A DNA stretch of 44,231 nt from contig NZ_PPQR01000034.1 in the NCBI RefSeq assembly GCF_002902085.1, positions 1-44,231 on the forward strand. The letters run 5' to 3'. Below are positions 29,901 through 40,265 of this stretch, piece after piece. The notes beneath the pieces are model-generated. The model did not search any database and had not been told where the DNA came from. It saw only the letters and a program-made list of their open reading frames with translations. Every line of letters begins with the position of its first letter. The stretch's first letter is position 1. This DNA is from Staphylococcus simiae. GTDB taxonomy: Bacteria > Bacillota > Bacilli > Staphylococcales > Staphylococcaceae. A program made the position numbers and the translations under genes.

Positions 29901-31257
29901 TATCAATAATTTCTCCATTATGCACTTTTACTGCTGCAAGTTCTATTATTTTGTCATATTGATTAGATAAACCCGTCGTTTCCACGTCAAAAACAACATA
30001 TGTTGCATCTTTTAAAGGAATATCTTTTGGTTTGTATGCAATAGGCACACCATCATCTACAAGCATACCTTCCATACCATAAATCATTTTAATACCATTT
30101 TTTTCAGCAGCTGCATGGGCATCTGGAAAGGCTTGCACTACATTATGATCAGTTACAGCAATAGCAGGATGTCCCCAGTCAGCCGCTTGCTTAACATATG
30201 CTCCAATGTTTGGAATACCATCCATTTGACTCATTGCTGTATGTAGGTGAAATTCCACTCTTTTATCTTCAGCTTTATCTTTTTTAGGTGTTTTCTTAAT
30301 TTCTTCGATGTCAGACATCATCATCACTAAGTCTCTAATAAATGAATCTTCTTCAATACGCCCTTGTGCTCTAATCCATTTACCAACACTCAACGCTTTA
30401 AAATGTTCTAAGTCGTCTTTATTTTTACGAGTAAACATTTTTAATACAAGTGAGTCAGTATAGTCAGTTACTTTAATTTCGACAATATGACGTCCACTTT
30501 TCAATTCTTTCAAGTTAATATCAAAAATAACACCTTCGATAGCAACTTTGAATTCTTCTTCGATGATAGATTCAATGGATTTAATATTTTCCACTGGAAT
30601 TGGTTTACCAATTTGACATTTATCGACCGAACTTTCGTTATTATCTTGTTGTTTAGCTTTATCAGCTTTCATTTTTTCTAATTTTTCGGTAGCCTCACGC
30701 GCACTTTGTTCATCTTCTTCTTGAATATGTGCTTCTAAAGAAGCTAAGTTTTGATCTTGATCGTTGTCATCTGTTTCAAAGACAATTTTCGTAATATCAA
30801 AACCACAATTTTGGAATGCTTTAACTAAACTACCGTTACACGTCTTATCAAAATGGTTGCGTTCAATATCATTTGATACCATTACTTTTAAAATATTGCC
30901 AGACATAATTAACTTTTTCTGCTTTAATTGACCTTTAACTTTTGGTGACAGTGCTGTTTGATCAATGCAATGACTAAAATATTTAAGGGCATGCTCATCT
31001 TGATTGGCATTATCAGTAATTGAAAATTTAACACTGACTTTTGCTATATCTTTAAATTCTTGTTCAACTGCATTAATAAAAAGTAAATAATCTTCGTGCG
31101 CTAAAAAATGAGGTAATTTAATATGAAAATCCCATGTTCTATTTATATTTGACACATCTACACGTGTTAATTCACCAGAGTTGATAATCTCTTCATCTAG
31201 TTGATCAGATATTTTAATTTGATCAGCTAATATTTTGAATTTTTGTTGTTCTGTCAT
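26947..31257 (-). CDS. polC: DNA polymerase III PolC-type, alpha subunit
   Basis: Replicative polymerase of low-GC Gram-positives with built-in 3'-5' proofreading. About 1436 aa: N-terminal domain (1-220), OB fold (about 235-320), PHP domain (from about 330, VEFHLHTAMSQMDG) interrupted by a DnaQ-type exonuclease (about 420-590, DVETTG), then polymerase core with a four-cysteine zinc knuckle (CPNCK ... CDTCG) and a C-terminal HhH region. Start uncertain: ATG at 31255-31257 is the usual annotation, but TTG at 31261-31263 is better placed behind AAGGTGG. Monocistronic. Confidence 0.98.
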   Translation of the reverse strand: MTEQQKFKILADQIKISDQLDEEIINSGELTRVDVSNINRTWDFHIKLPHFLAHEDYLLFINAVEQEFKDIAKVSVKFSITDNANQDEHALKYFSHCIDQTALSPKVKGQLKQKKLIMSGNILKVMVSNDIERNHFDKTCNGSLVKAFQNCGFDITKIVFETDDNDQDQNLASLEAHIQEEDEQSAREATEKLEKMKADKAKQQDNNESSVDKCQIGKPIPVENIKSIESIIEEEFKVAIEGVIFDINLKELKSGRHIVEIKVTDYTDSLVLKMFTRKNKDDLEHFKALSVGKWIRAQGRIEEDSFIRDLVMMMSDIEEIKKTPKKDKAEDKRVEFHLHTAMSQMDGIPNIGAYVKQAADWGHPAIAVTDHNVVQAFPDAHAAAEKNGIKMIYGMEGMLVDDGVPIAYKPKDIPLKDATYVVFDVETTGLSNQYDKIIELAAVKVHNGEIIDKFERFSNPHERLSETIINLTHITDDMLVDAPEIEEVLTEFKDWVGDAIFVAHNASFDMGFIDTGYERLGFGTSTNGVIDTLELSRTINTEYGKHGLNFLAKKYGVELTQHHRAIYDTEATAYIFIKMVQQMKELGVNNHADINKKLSNEDAYKRARPNHVTLIVQNQQGLKNLFKIVSASLVQYYYRTPRIPRSLLNEYREGILVGTACDEGELFTAVMQKDQSQVENIAKYYDYIEIQPPALYQDLIDRELIRDNETLQEIYQRLIHAGDTVGIPVIATGNAHYLYEHDAIARKILIASQPGNPLNRSTLPEAHFRTTDEMLNELHFLGEDKAYEVVVKNTNDLADRIDKVVPIKDDLFTPRMEGANEEIRELSYSNARKLYGEELPQIVIDRLEKELTSIIGNGFAVIYLISQRLVKKSLDDGYLVGSRGSVGSSFVATMTEITEVNPLPPHYICPNCKTSEFFNDGSVGSGFDLPDKNCDTCGAPLIKEGQDIPFETFLGFKGDKVPDIDLNFSGEYQPNAHNYTKVLFGEDKVFRAGTIGTVAEKTAFGYVKGYLNDQGIHKRGAEIDRLVKGCTGVKRTTGQHPGGIIVVPDYMDIYDFTPIQYPADDQNSAWMTTHFDFHSIHDNVLKLDILGHDDPTMIRMLQDLSGIDPKTIPVDDKDVMKIFSSPESLGVTEDEILCKTGTFGVPEFGTGFVRQMLEDTKPTSFSELVQISGLSHGTDVWLGNAQELIKAGICDLSSVIGCRDDIMVYLMYAGLEPSMAFKIMESVRKGKGLSDEMEAAMKENNVPDWYLDSCLKIKYMFPKAHAAAYVLMALRIAYFKVHHPLYYYAAYFTIRASDFDLITMIKDKTGIRNTVKDMYSRYMDLGKKEKDVLTVLEIMNEMAHRGYSMQPISLEKSKAFEFVIEDDTLIPPFISVPGLGENVAKRIVEARDEGPFLSKEDLNKKAGLSQKVIDYLDELGSLPNLPDKAQLSIFDM

Positions 31258-31578
31258 TGCCAAGACAATTACCACCTTAACTGTATATTACTGTTTTATA
31301 ACTTTTTCTTGAGACAGATTGACCTTGCATAATGTATCACTTCTATGTAATTAATTATGGTTTTGTCTATCTTGATAACACAATTTTATATACCATTATA
31401 CTACGCATTGAATGTTTTTTCATTGATAACAAATTTTATTTTGCTATTAATGCAGCTTTAACTAAAATTAGCATGCTACATGATGTAACATGTATTTGTA
31501 TACATAATAAGAGTAGGAATCAATGAGATATTAGTTTACTATCCTTTATTGAATCCTACTCTTAAATTATGATTAATA
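31258..31578. other. proS-polC intergenic region
   Basis: A gap of about 320 bp. It holds a 16-base hairpin after proS (31509-31563), a likely polC -10 box (TATAAT on the minus strand at 31395-31400, weak -35 ATGAAA 17 nt upstream) and a leader of about 130 nt. A 64-codon plus-strand ORF at 31332-31526 is not supported. Confidence 0.5.
31509..31563 (-). terminator. Hairpin after proS, without T-tract
   Basis: Arms 31509-31524 and 31548-31563 (AAGAGTAGGATTCAAT-type) pair over 16 positions with one mismatch and a 23-nt loop. It is the only strong hairpin after proS, but only ATTATG follows, so termination would be weak or factor-dependent; it may rather protect the mRNA 3' end. Confidence 0.45.
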
Positions 31579-33282
31579 TTATTTTGCGTTATAATACATA
31601 TCAGTTATGACATTTTTCAAGTCATTAACTTCTACTTCTTGACTGTCACCAGTCAAACGATCTTTAACTTCAACAATACCTTCAGCAGCACGCTTACCTA
31701 CTACAATTCTAACTGGTAGACCAATTAAATCTGCGTCATTAAATTTAACGCCGGCACGTTCTTGACGATCGTCATACAATACTTCATAGTCAGCATTAAA
31801 TGCTTCATATAATTTATCTGCTAATTCACGTTGATCATCTTTTTTAGGGTTTATGGTAATAAGATGTATATCAAATGGTGTTACTGACTTAGGCCAAATA
31901 ATTCCGTTATCGTCATTATTTTGTTCTACTACAGCACTTAATGTTCTTGATACACCGATACCATAACATCCCATAATTAAAGGTTGTGCTTTACCTTGAT
32001 TATCTAAAAATGTAGCGTTCATTGTTTCAGAATATTTAGTACCTAATTTAAATACTTGTCCTACTTCTATACCTTCAGCAAAATGTGCAACTCCAGAACC
32101 ATCGCTTAACATTTCACCTTCTAAAATAAATCTAAAATCACCATATTCATCAATGTTAAAATCTCTATTGACATTAGCATTAATTAAGTGATAGCCATCT
32201 TCATTGGCACCCACAACAATATTATTAAGATCTTGAATATAGTTATCTGCGTAAATTTTTATATCTTTGTCAACAATCGGTCCTAAAGAACCTGGATTAG
32301 CACCAACTAAATTAATTATTTCGTCTTGAGTAGCCATTTCGATATTATCTGTACTAAAATACGCTTTCAACTTAACATCATTAATTTCATGATGACCTCT
32401 AACTAATACCATAATAAATTCGCCATCAACTTTAAAAATCATTGTTTTAACAATTTCATCAAGTGGTTTATTTAAGAAATCAGCTAGTTCTTGTGCTGTT
32501 TTAACATTAGGTGTTTCAATCTTTTCTAAATCTTTAATGTCTGTATATTTAGGATTAGCATGATACACGACTTCTGCTTTCTCAATATTAGCAGCATAGT
32601 CACTTTCTTGACTGTATACAATTGTATCTTCGCCAATCTCACTTAACGCCATAAATTCATGTGTATGACTTCCACCAATTGCACCAGAGTCAGCTACTAC
32701 TGGTCTAGCATTTATGCCCACACGTTTAAATATTTCACTATAAGCTTGATACATATCTTGATACGTCTTATCTAATGATGCTTCATCAGCATGGAATGAA
32801 TAAGCATCTTTCATTATAAATTCTCTACCACGTAACAAGCCAAATCGTGGTCGCTTTTCATCACGAAACTTAGATTGAATTTGGAATAGTGTCATTGGTA
32901 ATTGTTTGTATGATTTTAATTCATTACGAACTAATGATGTTACTAGTTCTTCATGTGTAGGACCAAGTGCAAATTGACGTCCATGTCTATCTTCTAAACG
33001 CATTAATTCAGGACCGTATGCACCCCAGCGACCTGATTCTTCCCATAATTCAGATTGTTGTAAAGCTGGCATTAATATTTCTACAGCATCAATTTTCTCC
33101 ATCTCTTGACGAATAATTGATGAAATATTATTTAATACTCGTGTAGCTAATGGCAAATAACTGTAAATACCACTTGTACTTTGTTTAATTAAGCCTGCTT
33201 TTAATAGTAAGCGATGACTCAGCGCTTCAGCTTCTGCAGGAACTTCTCTCATTGTAGGTATAAATACTTTGGATTGTCTCAT
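31579..33282 (-). CDS. proS: Prolyl-tRNA synthetase
   Basis: Charges tRNA-Pro. 567 aa bacterial-type (ProRS with insertion domain): class II core with motif 2 [17 protein letters not shown] near 140, an editing (INS) domain around 225-410 that hydrolyses Ala-tRNA-Pro, motif 3 with GCYGIGVSR near 440, and a C-terminal anticodon-binding domain (about 470-565). ATG with GGAGGA 10 nt before it. It follows rseP by 22 bp and is presumably cotranscribed. No T-box leader is seen. Confidence 0.98.
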   Translation of the reverse strand: MRQSKVFIPTMREVPAEAEALSHRLLLKAGLIKQSTSGIYSYLPLATRVLNNISSIIRQEMEKIDAVEILMPALQQSELWEESGRWGAYGPELMRLEDRHGRQFALGPTHEELVTSLVRNELKSYKQLPMTLFQIQSKFRDEKRPRFGLLRGREFIMKDAYSFHADEASLDKTYQDMYQAYSEIFKRVGINARPVVADSGAIGGSHTHEFMALSEIGEDTIVYSQESDYAANIEKAEVVYHANPKYTDIKDLEKIETPNVKTAQELADFLNKPLDEIVKTMIFKVDGEFIMVLVRGHHEINDVKLKAYFSTDNIEMATQDEIINLVGANPGSLGPIVDKDIKIYADNYIQDLNNIVVGANEDGYHLINANVNRDFNIDEYGDFRFILEGEMLSDGSGVAHFAEGIEVGQVFKLGTKYSETMNATFLDNQGKAQPLIMGCYGIGVSRTLSAVVEQNNDDNGIIWPKSVTPFDIHLITINPKKDDQRELADKLYEAFNADYEVLYDDRQERAGVKFNDADLIGLPVRIVVGKRAAEGIVEVKDRLTGDSQEVEVNDLKNVITDMYYNAK

Positions 33283-33304
33283 TTTTAATTATCCTCCATT
33301 TTAA

Positions 33305-34591
33305 TTATAAGAAATATCGTTGTATGTCATTCCAAGTGACTAATATCATAACAATTATCATAAAGATTGCACCGATTGCTATAATAGCAGTCTCAGCTTT
33401 CTTATTCACTGGTTTTCTAAATATTGCTTCATAAATAACAAATAAAATTCTTCCACCATCTAGTGCTGGTATCGGAATTAAATTCATAATACCCAAGTTA
33501 ACACTTAGTAAAGCCGTGTAGCCTACTAAACTTATAATGCCAGATTTAACTACTGAATCAACATTATGATAAATACCAACTGGTCCATTTAACATATCAA
33601 ATGAGAATCCACCTGTGAAAATACTACCTATCATTCCTACTACAGCAGTAAAAATAAGTGTCCCACCTCGAATAAAACTATCAAATCCATATTTAAATGG
33701 CTTTAATAATGTATGTTCATTTGCTGGTTGGAATCCTAATTGATATTTAGTAACTGAAGAGACTTTAGTAACTTTTTGTTCGACTTTTTTAGGAGTCAAT
33801 ACTACAGAATGTAATTTACCATCCCTATCATATTTTACAGTTGTTTTATTATCTTTTACTTTGGCTAATGCTTTATCGACATCTTCAAATTTGGAAATTT
33901 TATATGGGCCGATTTGTTCAATTTTATCACCTTTTTGTAAACCAGCGTGTTGTGCTGGAGTGTTATTGGCAACTTGTGCAATAGATGCAGTGGGTGTACC
34001 TTGGTAAAAAGCCAAACCAATAAATAACACTAAAGCTAATATAAAGTTAAACAGTGGTCCTGCAAATAAAGTTAAAAATTTGGCTAAAGGTTTCTTATGT
34101 GTAAATTGACGATCGCGTGGTGCTATTTGTATTAAACTACCATTTTCAACAAAATATGCTTTGTTAGCTATATTAAAGCGATGTCTTAAGTCATCATATG
34201 CAGTTATACCTTCAATAAATAAATCATCTTTGAAATCACATTTTTTTACTTCAATCGCTTCAATTTGTTGAAACTTATGTTGATCGTCTAAAATAATATG
34301 TGTGATCTCGTCTTGGTCATTTAATTTAATTTTAATATTCATACCTGGTTCAACAGGAGGTTCTTCTAAACCATCTCCTGCCATACGAACATAACCTCCG
34401 ACTGGTAATAGACGGATTGTGTATAATGTTTCATCTTTTCTAAAACTGAAAATTTTCGGACCCATACCGATAGCAAACTCTGGGCACATTATGCTAGCCC
34501 TTTTTGCAAAAAACATATGCCCATATTCATGAACAGTTACTAATACACCGAACACTATAATGAAAGCAATAATTGTAATTAAATAGCTCAT
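33305..34591 (-). CDS. rseP: Site-2 zinc metalloprotease RseP/RasP
   Basis: Intramembrane protease that cleaves transmembrane substrates, such as anti-sigma factors and signal-peptide remnants. 428 aa, with the zinc motif HEYGH at 21-25 in the first membrane helix, a PDZ domain (about 205-270, [15 protein letters not shown]) and the second active-site motif LDG at 377-379. ATG start with CGAGGTG. It lies between cdsA (294 bp upstream, behind a terminator-like hairpin) and proS. Confidence 0.97.
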   Translation of the reverse strand: MSYLITIIAFIIVFGVLVTVHEYGHMFFAKRASIMCPEFAIGMGPKIFSFRKDETLYTIRLLPVGGYVRMAGDGLEEPPVEPGMNIKIKLNDQDEITHIILDDQHKFQQIEAIEVKKCDFKDDLFIEGITAYDDLRHRFNIANKAYFVENGSLIQIAPRDRQFTHKKPLAKFLTLFAGPLFNFILALVLFIGLAFYQGTPTASIAQVANNTPAQHAGLQKGDKIEQIGPYKISKFEDVDKALAKVKDNKTTVKYDRDGKLHSVVLTPKKVEQKVTKVSSVTKYQLGFQPANEHTLLKPFKYGFDSFIRGGTLIFTAVVGMIGSIFTGGFSFDMLNGPVGIYHNVDSVVKSGIISLVGYTALLSVNLGIMNLIPIPALDGGRILFVIYEAIFRKPVNKKAETAIIAIGAIFMIIVMILVTWNDIQRYFL

Positions 34592-34723
34592 TAGCTACAC
34601 CTCGATTGTTGTATATTTCGATTGTTACGTTAGTTTATAAACATAATATCATTATTATAATATGTACTTATTTAATAACAAACAATAAAGTACGAATTTC
34701 TGAAAAAATTGCTTAAGATTTTC

Positions 34724-34763
34724 AAAAGGAGTTATAAGATATGAATATATCTCAATAACTCCT
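34724..34763 (-). terminator. Terminator-like hairpin after cdsA
   Basis: AGGAGTTATTGAGATAT pairs with ATATCTTATAACTCCT on the minus strand (one bulge) around a 4-nt loop, followed by TTTTG. It separates uppS-cdsA from rseP-proS. Confidence 0.65.
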
Positions 34764-34885
34764 CAACATGTGTGCTTTCAAATTTATTAGTTTTATTATT
34801 ACTTTAGCAATTGAAAAATCTCAGCACTTAATATAATTCTTAATTTAATATAGCTTTTCACAGATTAAAAACATAAATCAAATCA

Positions 34886-35668
34886 TTAAATTTGAATTAA
34901 TAGAATGTTTAGTAATGGTAGTACAAACATAAAACTATCAAATCGATCTAAAATACCACCATGTCCAGGTAAAATTCGTCCAGAGTCTTTTACACCAAAA
35001 TGACGCTTAAAACCAGACTCCACTAAATCTCCTAATTGTCCAAACAGACTTAATACGATAGTTATCGCTAATAATAACCACATATTCATACTAAACTCTA
35101 CAAAAAATGACATAATTATTGGGACCAATAAACTACAGAACAGTCCTCCAATAAAACCTTCGATTGTTTTATTCGGACTAATTACTGGCCATAATTTATG
35201 TTTACCAAACATTTTACCGAATAAATATGCACCTGTATCAGTAAGCCAAACAATTAAAAAAGCAAATAATATGTAATGTAACCCTTCAGATCGCGTTTCG
35301 TAAAAATACATAAATCCTATGCCTACATATGCCACTGACATTAAGCAAAAAGCTGCATCCATGAAACTAAATCTATTTTTAGATAAGACTGTATAACTTA
35401 AAACAATAAAACTCATTGCAATTAAACTTTTTAATTGTATCACTTGTACCCATACACCAGCATCTTGAGGTAACATAATAATGATTAATGCGATTGCACT
35501 TATTATTCCTGGAAAAGAAACAAATTTAATCATGTTCATATTGAGTAGCTCTTTTAATGCAATTAATGCTAATAGATTAGCAAATAACATTAAAATTAGT
35601 CCACCTTTTAACAATATGGGCAAGAAAACCAATAAGGCAATGATTGCAGTTAGCGTTCTTACTTTCAT
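34886..35668 (-). CDS. cdsA: Phosphatidate cytidylyltransferase
   Basis: Makes CDP-diacylglycerol, the precursor used by pgsA in this same window. 260-aa multi-spanning membrane protein (about 7-8 helices) with the family signature S218[20 protein letters not shown] near the C-terminus, including its conserved K and D residues. ATG start with AGGAGTAG upstream. Six bp after uppS, so translation is probably coupled. Confidence 0.97.
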   Translation of the reverse strand: MKVRTLTAIIALLVFLPILLKGGLILMLFANLLALIALKELLNMNMIKFVSFPGIISAIALIIIMLPQDAGVWVQVIQLKSLIAMSFIVLSYTVLSKNRFSFMDAAFCLMSVAYVGIGFMYFYETRSEGLHYILFAFLIVWLTDTGAYLFGKMFGKHKLWPVISPNKTIEGFIGGLFCSLLVPIIMSFFVEFSMNMWLLLAITIVLSLFGQLGDLVESGFKRHFGVKDSGRILPGHGGILDRFDSFMFVLPLLNILLIQI

Positions 35669-35674
35669 ACTTTA

Positions 35675-36445
35675 CTACTCCTCATTTAATCCGCCAAAAC
35701 GACGTTGACGTGACTGATAAATTTTAATACATTCTACTAGTTCATCTTCATCAAAGTCAGGCCATAATTTTTGATTAAAGATAAATTCACTATATGAAAC
35801 TTGCCAAATTAAAAAGTTGCTTATTCTTTGTTCTCCAGATGTACGAATCAATAATTCAGGATCTGGATAATCTTTAGTCATCAAATGATTGTTTATATAT
35901 GCTTCATCGATAATATCACTGTTTAACCCTTGTTGTTGCATCTCTTCAAACATATTTTTTATACTATGTACAATTTCTGCTCTACCACCATAATTTATAG
36001 CAAATATCAATTTCAAACCAGTATTATTAGCTGTTTTTTCTTGCGCATTATTAATAGCTTCTAATGTTTTTTTAGGAAGTTTATCTGTAAACCCAATTGT
36101 TTCAACTTTAACATTCTTTTCAATAAGTTCTGGTAAAAATGTTTTTAAAAAATCTACAGGTAAATTCATAATATAATTTACTTCATTTTCAGGTCTTGAC
36201 CAATTTTCTGTGGAAAAGGCATATAATGTTAAATATTTAACACCTATATCACTTGCTTTACGCGTTATTTTCTTCACTGTTTGCATTCCTTGGTAATGAC
36301 CTTTGATTCTAGGCATTTTTCTATTCTTTGCCCATCTGCCATTTCCGTCCATAATGATAGCAATATGTTCAGGTATATTTGCTAAATCCAAATTATCATC
36401 TTGGATTTTTATATTATTCTTTTTATTTATTAGCTTTTTAAACAT
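35675..36445 (-). CDS. uppS: Undecaprenyl diphosphate synthase (isoprenyl transferase)
   Basis: Cis-prenyltransferase that builds the C55 lipid carrier for peptidoglycan and teichoic acid. 256 aa; catalytic D33 in IIMDGNGRWAK, then FSTENWSRP near 85 and the RTSGEQRISNFL substrate-binding stretch near 205. The start is ATG at 36443-36445 behind CGGAGGAAAG; a longer in-frame ORF starts before the ribosome site. First gene of uppS-cdsA. Confidence 0.98.
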   Translation of the reverse strand: MFKKLINKKNNIKIQDDNLDLANIPEHIAIIMDGNGRWAKNRKMPRIKGHYQGMQTVKKITRKASDIGVKYLTLYAFSTENWSRPENEVNYIMNLPVDFLKTFLPELIEKNVKVETIGFTDKLPKKTLEAINNAQEKTANNTGLKLIFAINYGGRAEIVHSIKNMFEEMQQQGLNSDIIDEAYINNHLMTKDYPDPELLIRTSGEQRISNFLIWQVSYSEFIFNQKLWPDFDEDELVECIKIYQSRQRRFGGLNEE

Positions 36446-36779
36446 GGTCTTTCCTCCGAGCCTGATCATCTCTGTTATATAGTATATGTATTAAACAATC
36501 ATCTATCATTTTATCATACTCATTTAACGCATTGAATAAGCAAATAAAAAAACTGTACCAAAGTCGTACTCGGTACAGTTTATATCATGAACGTGACATA
36601 CCTACTGATGTTAAAACGAAGCACTTCATTCTAATTATATAATTTTATTTTATCTTATATACTCGCTAATAAAGTGTTTGTGCACTTAACAGTATTAAAT
36701 GTGATATCACTCATACATTTTTATGAATATTTAATTTATCACAATAATCTCATCGTTTTGATAATTAAATCGACAATTT
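36446..36779. other. frr-uppS intergenic region
   Basis: A gap of 334 bp. It holds the terminator at 36545-36581, preceded by about 200 bp of AT-rich DNA after frr with no recognisable content, and then about 100 bp that must contain the uppS promoter. TATA-rich candidates are seen near 36480-36490 without a clear -35. Confidence 0.5.
36545..36581 (-). terminator. Intrinsic terminator between frr and uppS
   Basis: AAACTGTACC and GGTACAGTTT (36550-36559, 36572-36581) form a perfect 10-bp stem with a 12-nt loop and a T-run on the minus strand. It is about 200 nt beyond frr, which implies a long 3' untranslated region. Confidence 0.8.
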
Positions 36780-37334
36780 TTATACTGACATGATGTCTTT
36801 TTCTTTATCAGCAACTAATTGATCAATTTCTTTGATAGAACTATCAGTAGCTTTTTGAACATCATCTGTTTGGCTTCTTAATTCATCTTCTGAAATATCA
36901 CCGTTTTTTTCATCTTTTTTCAATTGTTCATTCATATCACGACGAATATTGCGAACAGAGACTTTTGCGTCTTCCCCGATTTTTTTTACATCTTTAACTA
37001 ATTCTTTTCTACGTTCCTCAGTCAAAGCAGGTACAGAAATACGAATTACTTCACCATCACTTGTTGGATTAACACCTAAATTGGCTGCAATAATTGCTTT
37101 CTCAATATCTCCAACTGATGTTTTATCATATGGAGAAATAACTAGTAGTCGTGCTTCTGGAACATTGATGCTAGCCAATTGTTGAACTGGCGTAGGTGCA
37201 CCATAGTAATCAACTGTTACACCATTTAATAAGTTGGAATTAGCTCGTCCTGCACTAATATTAGCAAGTTCGCGAGACAAACTATCGATTGATTTTTTCA
37301 TTCTTGATTTAGTTTCATTAATAATGTCACTCAT
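36780..37334 (-). CDS. frr: Ribosome recycling factor
   Basis: Splits post-termination ribosomes together with EF-G. 184 aa, the usual length, with family segments [20 protein letters not shown], PLxxLASI-type [15 protein letters not shown] and [16 protein letters not shown] start. Twenty bp after pyrH, in the usual pyrH-frr pair. Confidence 0.98.
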   Translation of the reverse strand: MSDIINETKSRMKKSIDSLSRELANISAGRANSNLLNGVTVDYYGAPTPVQQLASINVPEARLLVISPYDKTSVGDIEKAIIAANLGVNPTSDGEVIRISVPALTEERRKELVKDVKKIGEDAKVSVRNIRRDMNEQLKKDEKNGDISEDELRSQTDDVQKATDSSIKEIDQLVADKEKDIMSV

Positions 37335-37353
37335 TATAAAAACACCTCGTATT

Positions 37354-38076
37354 TTATTTTGTAATTAACGTACCAATTTTTTCACCCATTACAGCACGTT
37401 TAATATTTCCTTCCTCCATAATAGAGAATACGTTTAATGGAATATTATTATCCATACAGAATGAAGATGCAGTTGAATCCATTACTTGTAAACCTTCTTG
37501 TAGCATTTGAATATGAGTTAAGTGTTCATATTTAACTGCATTTTTATCTACTTTAGGATCTGCTGAGTAAACACCATCAACATTGTTTTTACCCATTAAA
37601 ATAACATCTGCTTCTACTTCTGCAGCTCTTAATGCAGCAGTTGTATCAGTTGAGAAGTATGGATTACCAATACCAGCAGCAAAAATCACTACTCGTTTCT
37701 TCTCTAAGTGTCTAATTGCACGACGACGAATGTATGGTTCTGCAACTTGCTTCATTTCAATAGATGTTAAGACACGTGTATCACAATCTAATTGTTCAAG
37801 GCTATCTTGTAATGCTAATGCATTCATAACAGTAGCTAACATACCCATATAGTCAGCAGTACCTCTATCCATGCCTAAATCACTACCAGTTTTACCTCTC
37901 CAAATATTACCTCCACCAACAATAACTGCAATTTCACAGTCCATTTTTGCTACTTCTGCAACTTGTTCGGCAACACTTTTAATAATAATTGGATTGATAC
38001 CAAATCCTTTATCTCCTGCTAGTGCTTCACCACTTAGTTTTAAAACTACACGTTTATATTTAGAATTTTGAGCCAT
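37354..38076 (-). CDS. pyrH: Uridylate kinase
   Basis: Hexameric bacterial UMP kinase of the amino-acid kinase fold; makes UDP for nucleic acid and cell-wall precursors. 240 aa, with KLSGEAL near 13-19, GGGNIWRG near 56-63, the TADYMGM region and the TDTTAALRA acceptor site near 142. The start is ATG at 38074-38076 with GAGAGGAT upstream; a longer in-frame frame has no ribosome site. Confidence 0.98.
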   Translation of the reverse strand: MAQNSKYKRVVLKLSGEALAGDKGFGINPIIIKSVAEQVAEVAKMDCEIAVIVGGGNIWRGKTGSDLGMDRGTADYMGMLATVMNALALQDSLEQLDCDTRVLTSIEMKQVAEPYIRRRAIRHLEKKRVVIFAAGIGNPYFSTDTTAALRAAEVEADVILMGKNNVDGVYSADPKVDKNAVKYEHLTHIQMLQEGLQVMDSTASSFCMDNNIPLNVFSIMEEGNIKRAVMGEKIGTLITK

Positions 38077-38120
38077 TGTCTTATCCTCTCTATCGTGAAT
38101 ATATGTAACATATACAAGTA

Positions 38121-38188
38121 AAGAAGACACGGTTACTCCTTATCAACATGTGAAACACAGTAATAAGTCGTACTATAGGTGTCTTCTT
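38121..38188 (-). terminator. Hairpin between tsf and pyrH
   Basis: AAGAAGACAC and GTGTCTTCTT (38121-38130, 38179-38188) form a perfect 10-bp stem, extended outward by ACAAG/CTTGT across small internal loops, with a 48-nt loop. No strong T-run follows on the minus strand, so it may be a leaky terminator or a processing site between tsf and pyrH. Confidence 0.5.
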
Positions 38189-38210
38189 CCTTGTTATACT
38201 TTATGACAGA

Positions 38211-39092
38211 TTATTTCATTTGTCCTTTTACTTCGTCAGCAAAGTTTTCTTCGCGTTTTTCCATACCTTCTCCTACTTCATAACGTACGAAGTCAACAAG
38301 TTTTCCACCTTTTGATTTTAAGAAAGCTTCAACTGTTTGATCTGGGTCTTTAACGAAGTCCTGGTCTACAGCACAAATTTCTTGTAGATATTTACGTAAA
38401 CGTCCTTCAACCATTTTTTCAACGATTTTTTCTGGTTTACCTTCATTTAAAGCTTGTTGTTTTAATACTTCTCTTTCATGATTAATTTCTTCTTCACTAA
38501 CTTGTTCTGAAGAAACATATTTAGGGTTGATTGCAGCAATATGCATAGCTACATCTTTAGCTGCTTCTTCGTCAGTTGAACCTTCAACTACTGTTAACAC
38601 ACCGATACGTCCACCCATGTGTAAGTAAGCACCAAATGCATCATTGTCAGTTTTAGTTCTTATTGCAAAACGACGAATGCTTAATTTTTCACCAATTGTA
38701 GAAATAGCTTCTTTCATTCTTTCGTCAACTGATTTACCGTTTGGTAAAGTAGTTTCCATTAAAGCGTCAACATTTTCTGCTTTAGATTCAAGAATTTGGT
38801 TAGCAATTTCTTTAACTAATTCTTGGAAACCTTCGTTACGAGCAACGAAGTCAGTTTCTGAGTTAATTTCAACAATTGCAGCTTCATTACCTTTTACTTC
38901 AACGTGTACTAAACCTTCTGCAGCAATACGGTCAGCTTTTTTAGCTGCTTTAGCAATACCTTTTTCACGTAGGTAATCAATCGCTTTATCAATATCGCCA
39001 TCTGTTTCAGTTAGCGCTTTTTTACAATCCATCATGCCTGCGCCAGTTTTTTCACGTAATTCTTTAACAAGTTTTGCTGTAATAGTAGCCAT
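38211..39092 (-). CDS. tsf: Elongation factor Ts
   Basis: Nucleotide exchange factor for EF-Tu. 293 aa: N-terminal UBA-like module with [19 protein letters not shown], then a core domain with the [12 protein letters not shown] motif near 80. ATG with GGAGGAA 6 nt upstream. It follows rpsB after a 281-bp gap holding a strong terminator, so it is likely to have its own promoter as well; an extended -10 (TGC-TAAAAT) is seen near 39132-39140. Confidence 0.98.
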   Translation of the reverse strand: MATITAKLVKELREKTGAGMMDCKKALTETDGDIDKAIDYLREKGIAKAAKKADRIAAEGLVHVEVKGNEAAIVEINSETDFVARNEGFQELVKEIANQILESKAENVDALMETTLPNGKSVDERMKEAISTIGEKLSIRRFAIRTKTDNDAFGAYLHMGGRIGVLTVVEGSTDEEAAKDVAMHIAAINPKYVSSEQVSEEEINHEREVLKQQALNEGKPEKIVEKMVEGRLRKYLQEICAVDQDFVKDPDQTVEAFLKSKGGKLVDFVRYEVGEGMEKREENFADEVKGQMK

Positions 39093-39305
39093 TCTTTATT
39101 CCTCCAATAAATTATATCAATATTTGTTTTTAATTTTAGCATTAATTTAGGTTTAATTGCCAATAGTCTATATTTGCAATTTTTTATAGTTAAATGATTG
39201 TTCATAACTGAAGCTATTATTAGGCTCATAGCTTTAATTATCTAAAAATCTTAACATAAATAAAAATAACAGTTAGCTTTAACATATCATTTATATTTTT
39301 CTTTT

Positions 39306-39338
39306 AAAAAAGGTGATAAGCATATATATCTTATCACC
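39306..39338 (-). terminator. rpsB intrinsic terminator
   Basis: GGTGATAAG and CTTATCACC (39312-39320, 39330-39338) form a perfect 9-bp stem, followed by six T on the minus strand. It starts about 36 nt after the rpsB stop. Confidence 0.85.
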
Positions 39339-39373
39339 CATTTAAAACTATATCAAGTCAGAGTCAACAGTGA

Positions 39374-40141
39374 TTATTCTGCAGTTGCTTCTGTTTCTTC
39401 TGATTTTTCTTTTTCATCTAAATCGATGTTTTGCTCTGCAGCAACTTCTTCATTAGATACGCCTTGTTGTCCTTCTAAGACAGCATCTGCCATTTTACCA
39501 GTCAATAATTTAACGGCACGAATAGCATCATCGTTTGCTGGGATAACGTAATCGATTTCATCTGGATCACAGTTAGTATCAACGATACCTACGATAGGAA
39601 TATTTAATTTACGTGCTTCAGCAATAGCGTTACGCTCTTTACGAGGGTCAACTACGAATAATGCTTGAGGCATTGTTTTCATATCACGAATACCGCCTAA
39701 GAATTTGATTAAACGGTCGTATTCTTTTTTAAGTTCAACAACTTCTTTTTTAGGTAATACTTCGAACAAACCATCTTCTTCCATTTTTTCAATTTCAGAG
39801 ATACGTTTGATACGTTTTGAGATTGTTTTATAGTTAGTTAATAATCCACCTAACCATCTTTGGTTAATGTAGAATTGTCCAGCACGTTCTGCTTCAGCTT
39901 TAACTGATTCTTGTGCTTGTTTTTTAGTACCTACGAATAAGACTTTACCGCCATCTTCAGATACTTGTTTTAAGAAGTAATAAGCTTCGTCAACTTTTTT
40001 CACTGTTTTTTGTAAGTCGATGATATAAATACCATTTCTTTCAGTGAAGATGTATTTTTTCATTTTTGGGTTCCAACGGCGTGTTTGGTGACCGAAGTGA
40101 ACACCTGCTTCTAGCAATTGTTTCATTGAAATTACTGCCAT
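39374..40141 (-). CDS. rpsB: 30S ribosomal protein S2
   Basis: 255-aa small-subunit protein that joins late at the head-platform junction. Family segments include [22 protein letters not shown] at the N-terminus, FVGTKKQAQ and [10 protein letters not shown] near 90-100, and an acidic C-terminal tail. ATG with AGGAGGA 7 nt before it. A structured leader (about 118 nt) with an extended -10 promoter precedes it. Confidence 0.98.
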   Translation of the reverse strand: MAVISMKQLLEAGVHFGHQTRRWNPKMKKYIFTERNGIYIIDLQKTVKKVDEAYYFLKQVSEDGGKVLFVGTKKQAQESVKAEAERAGQFYINQRWLGGLLTNYKTISKRIKRISEIEKMEEDGLFEVLPKKEVVELKKEYDRLIKFLGGIRDMKTMPQALFVVDPRKERNAIAEARKLNIPIVGIVDTNCDPDEIDYVIPANDDAIRAVKLLTGKMADAVLEGQQGVSNEEVAAEQNIDLDEKEKSEETEATAE

Positions 40142-40172
40142 GATAAATTCCTCCTAATGGTTAAATTACCTC

Positions 40173-40258
40173 CATTACAAACTACTGTAAAAACAATACT
40201 TCAAGTATTGCACCATTTACATATCGTTATTTGTAATGTGTGTATTGGCTTTATAGCC
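40173..40258 (-). promoter_or_regulatory. Structured leader of rpsB (candidate S2 autoregulation)
   Basis: The leader first forms a small hairpin (GGCTATAAAGCC, 40247-40258). Then comes a nested hairpin: an outer 9-bp stem (40173-40181 with 40230-40238), a middle TGTAAA/TTTACA pair and an inner 7-bp stem CAATACT/AGTATTG (40194-40210). It ends just before a pair of GGAGG-like sites. Ribosomal-protein leaders commonly bind their product; binding by S2 here is inference. Confidence 0.5.
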
Positions 40259-40265
40259 GAAGATA

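Noticed and set aside
31332-31526. 64-codon plus-strand ORF in the proS-polC gap
   Set aside because: No Shine-Dalgarno, residue composition of random AT-rich sequence, and it runs through the likely polC promoter and into the proS-distal hairpin.
34692-34709. Possible CodY box upstream of rseP
   Set aside because: It differs from AATTTTCWGAAAATT at about four positions and is far from the start codon; such matches are common in this AT-rich DNA.
36637-36720. Short minus-strand frame MSDITFNTVKCTNTLLASI after frr
   Set aside because: No Shine-Dalgarno, under 25 codons, no conserved appearance.
39032-39229. 65-codon minus-strand ORF overlapping the start of tsf
   Set aside because: It overlaps tsf in another frame and its upstream part is AT-rich leader; no ribosome site.
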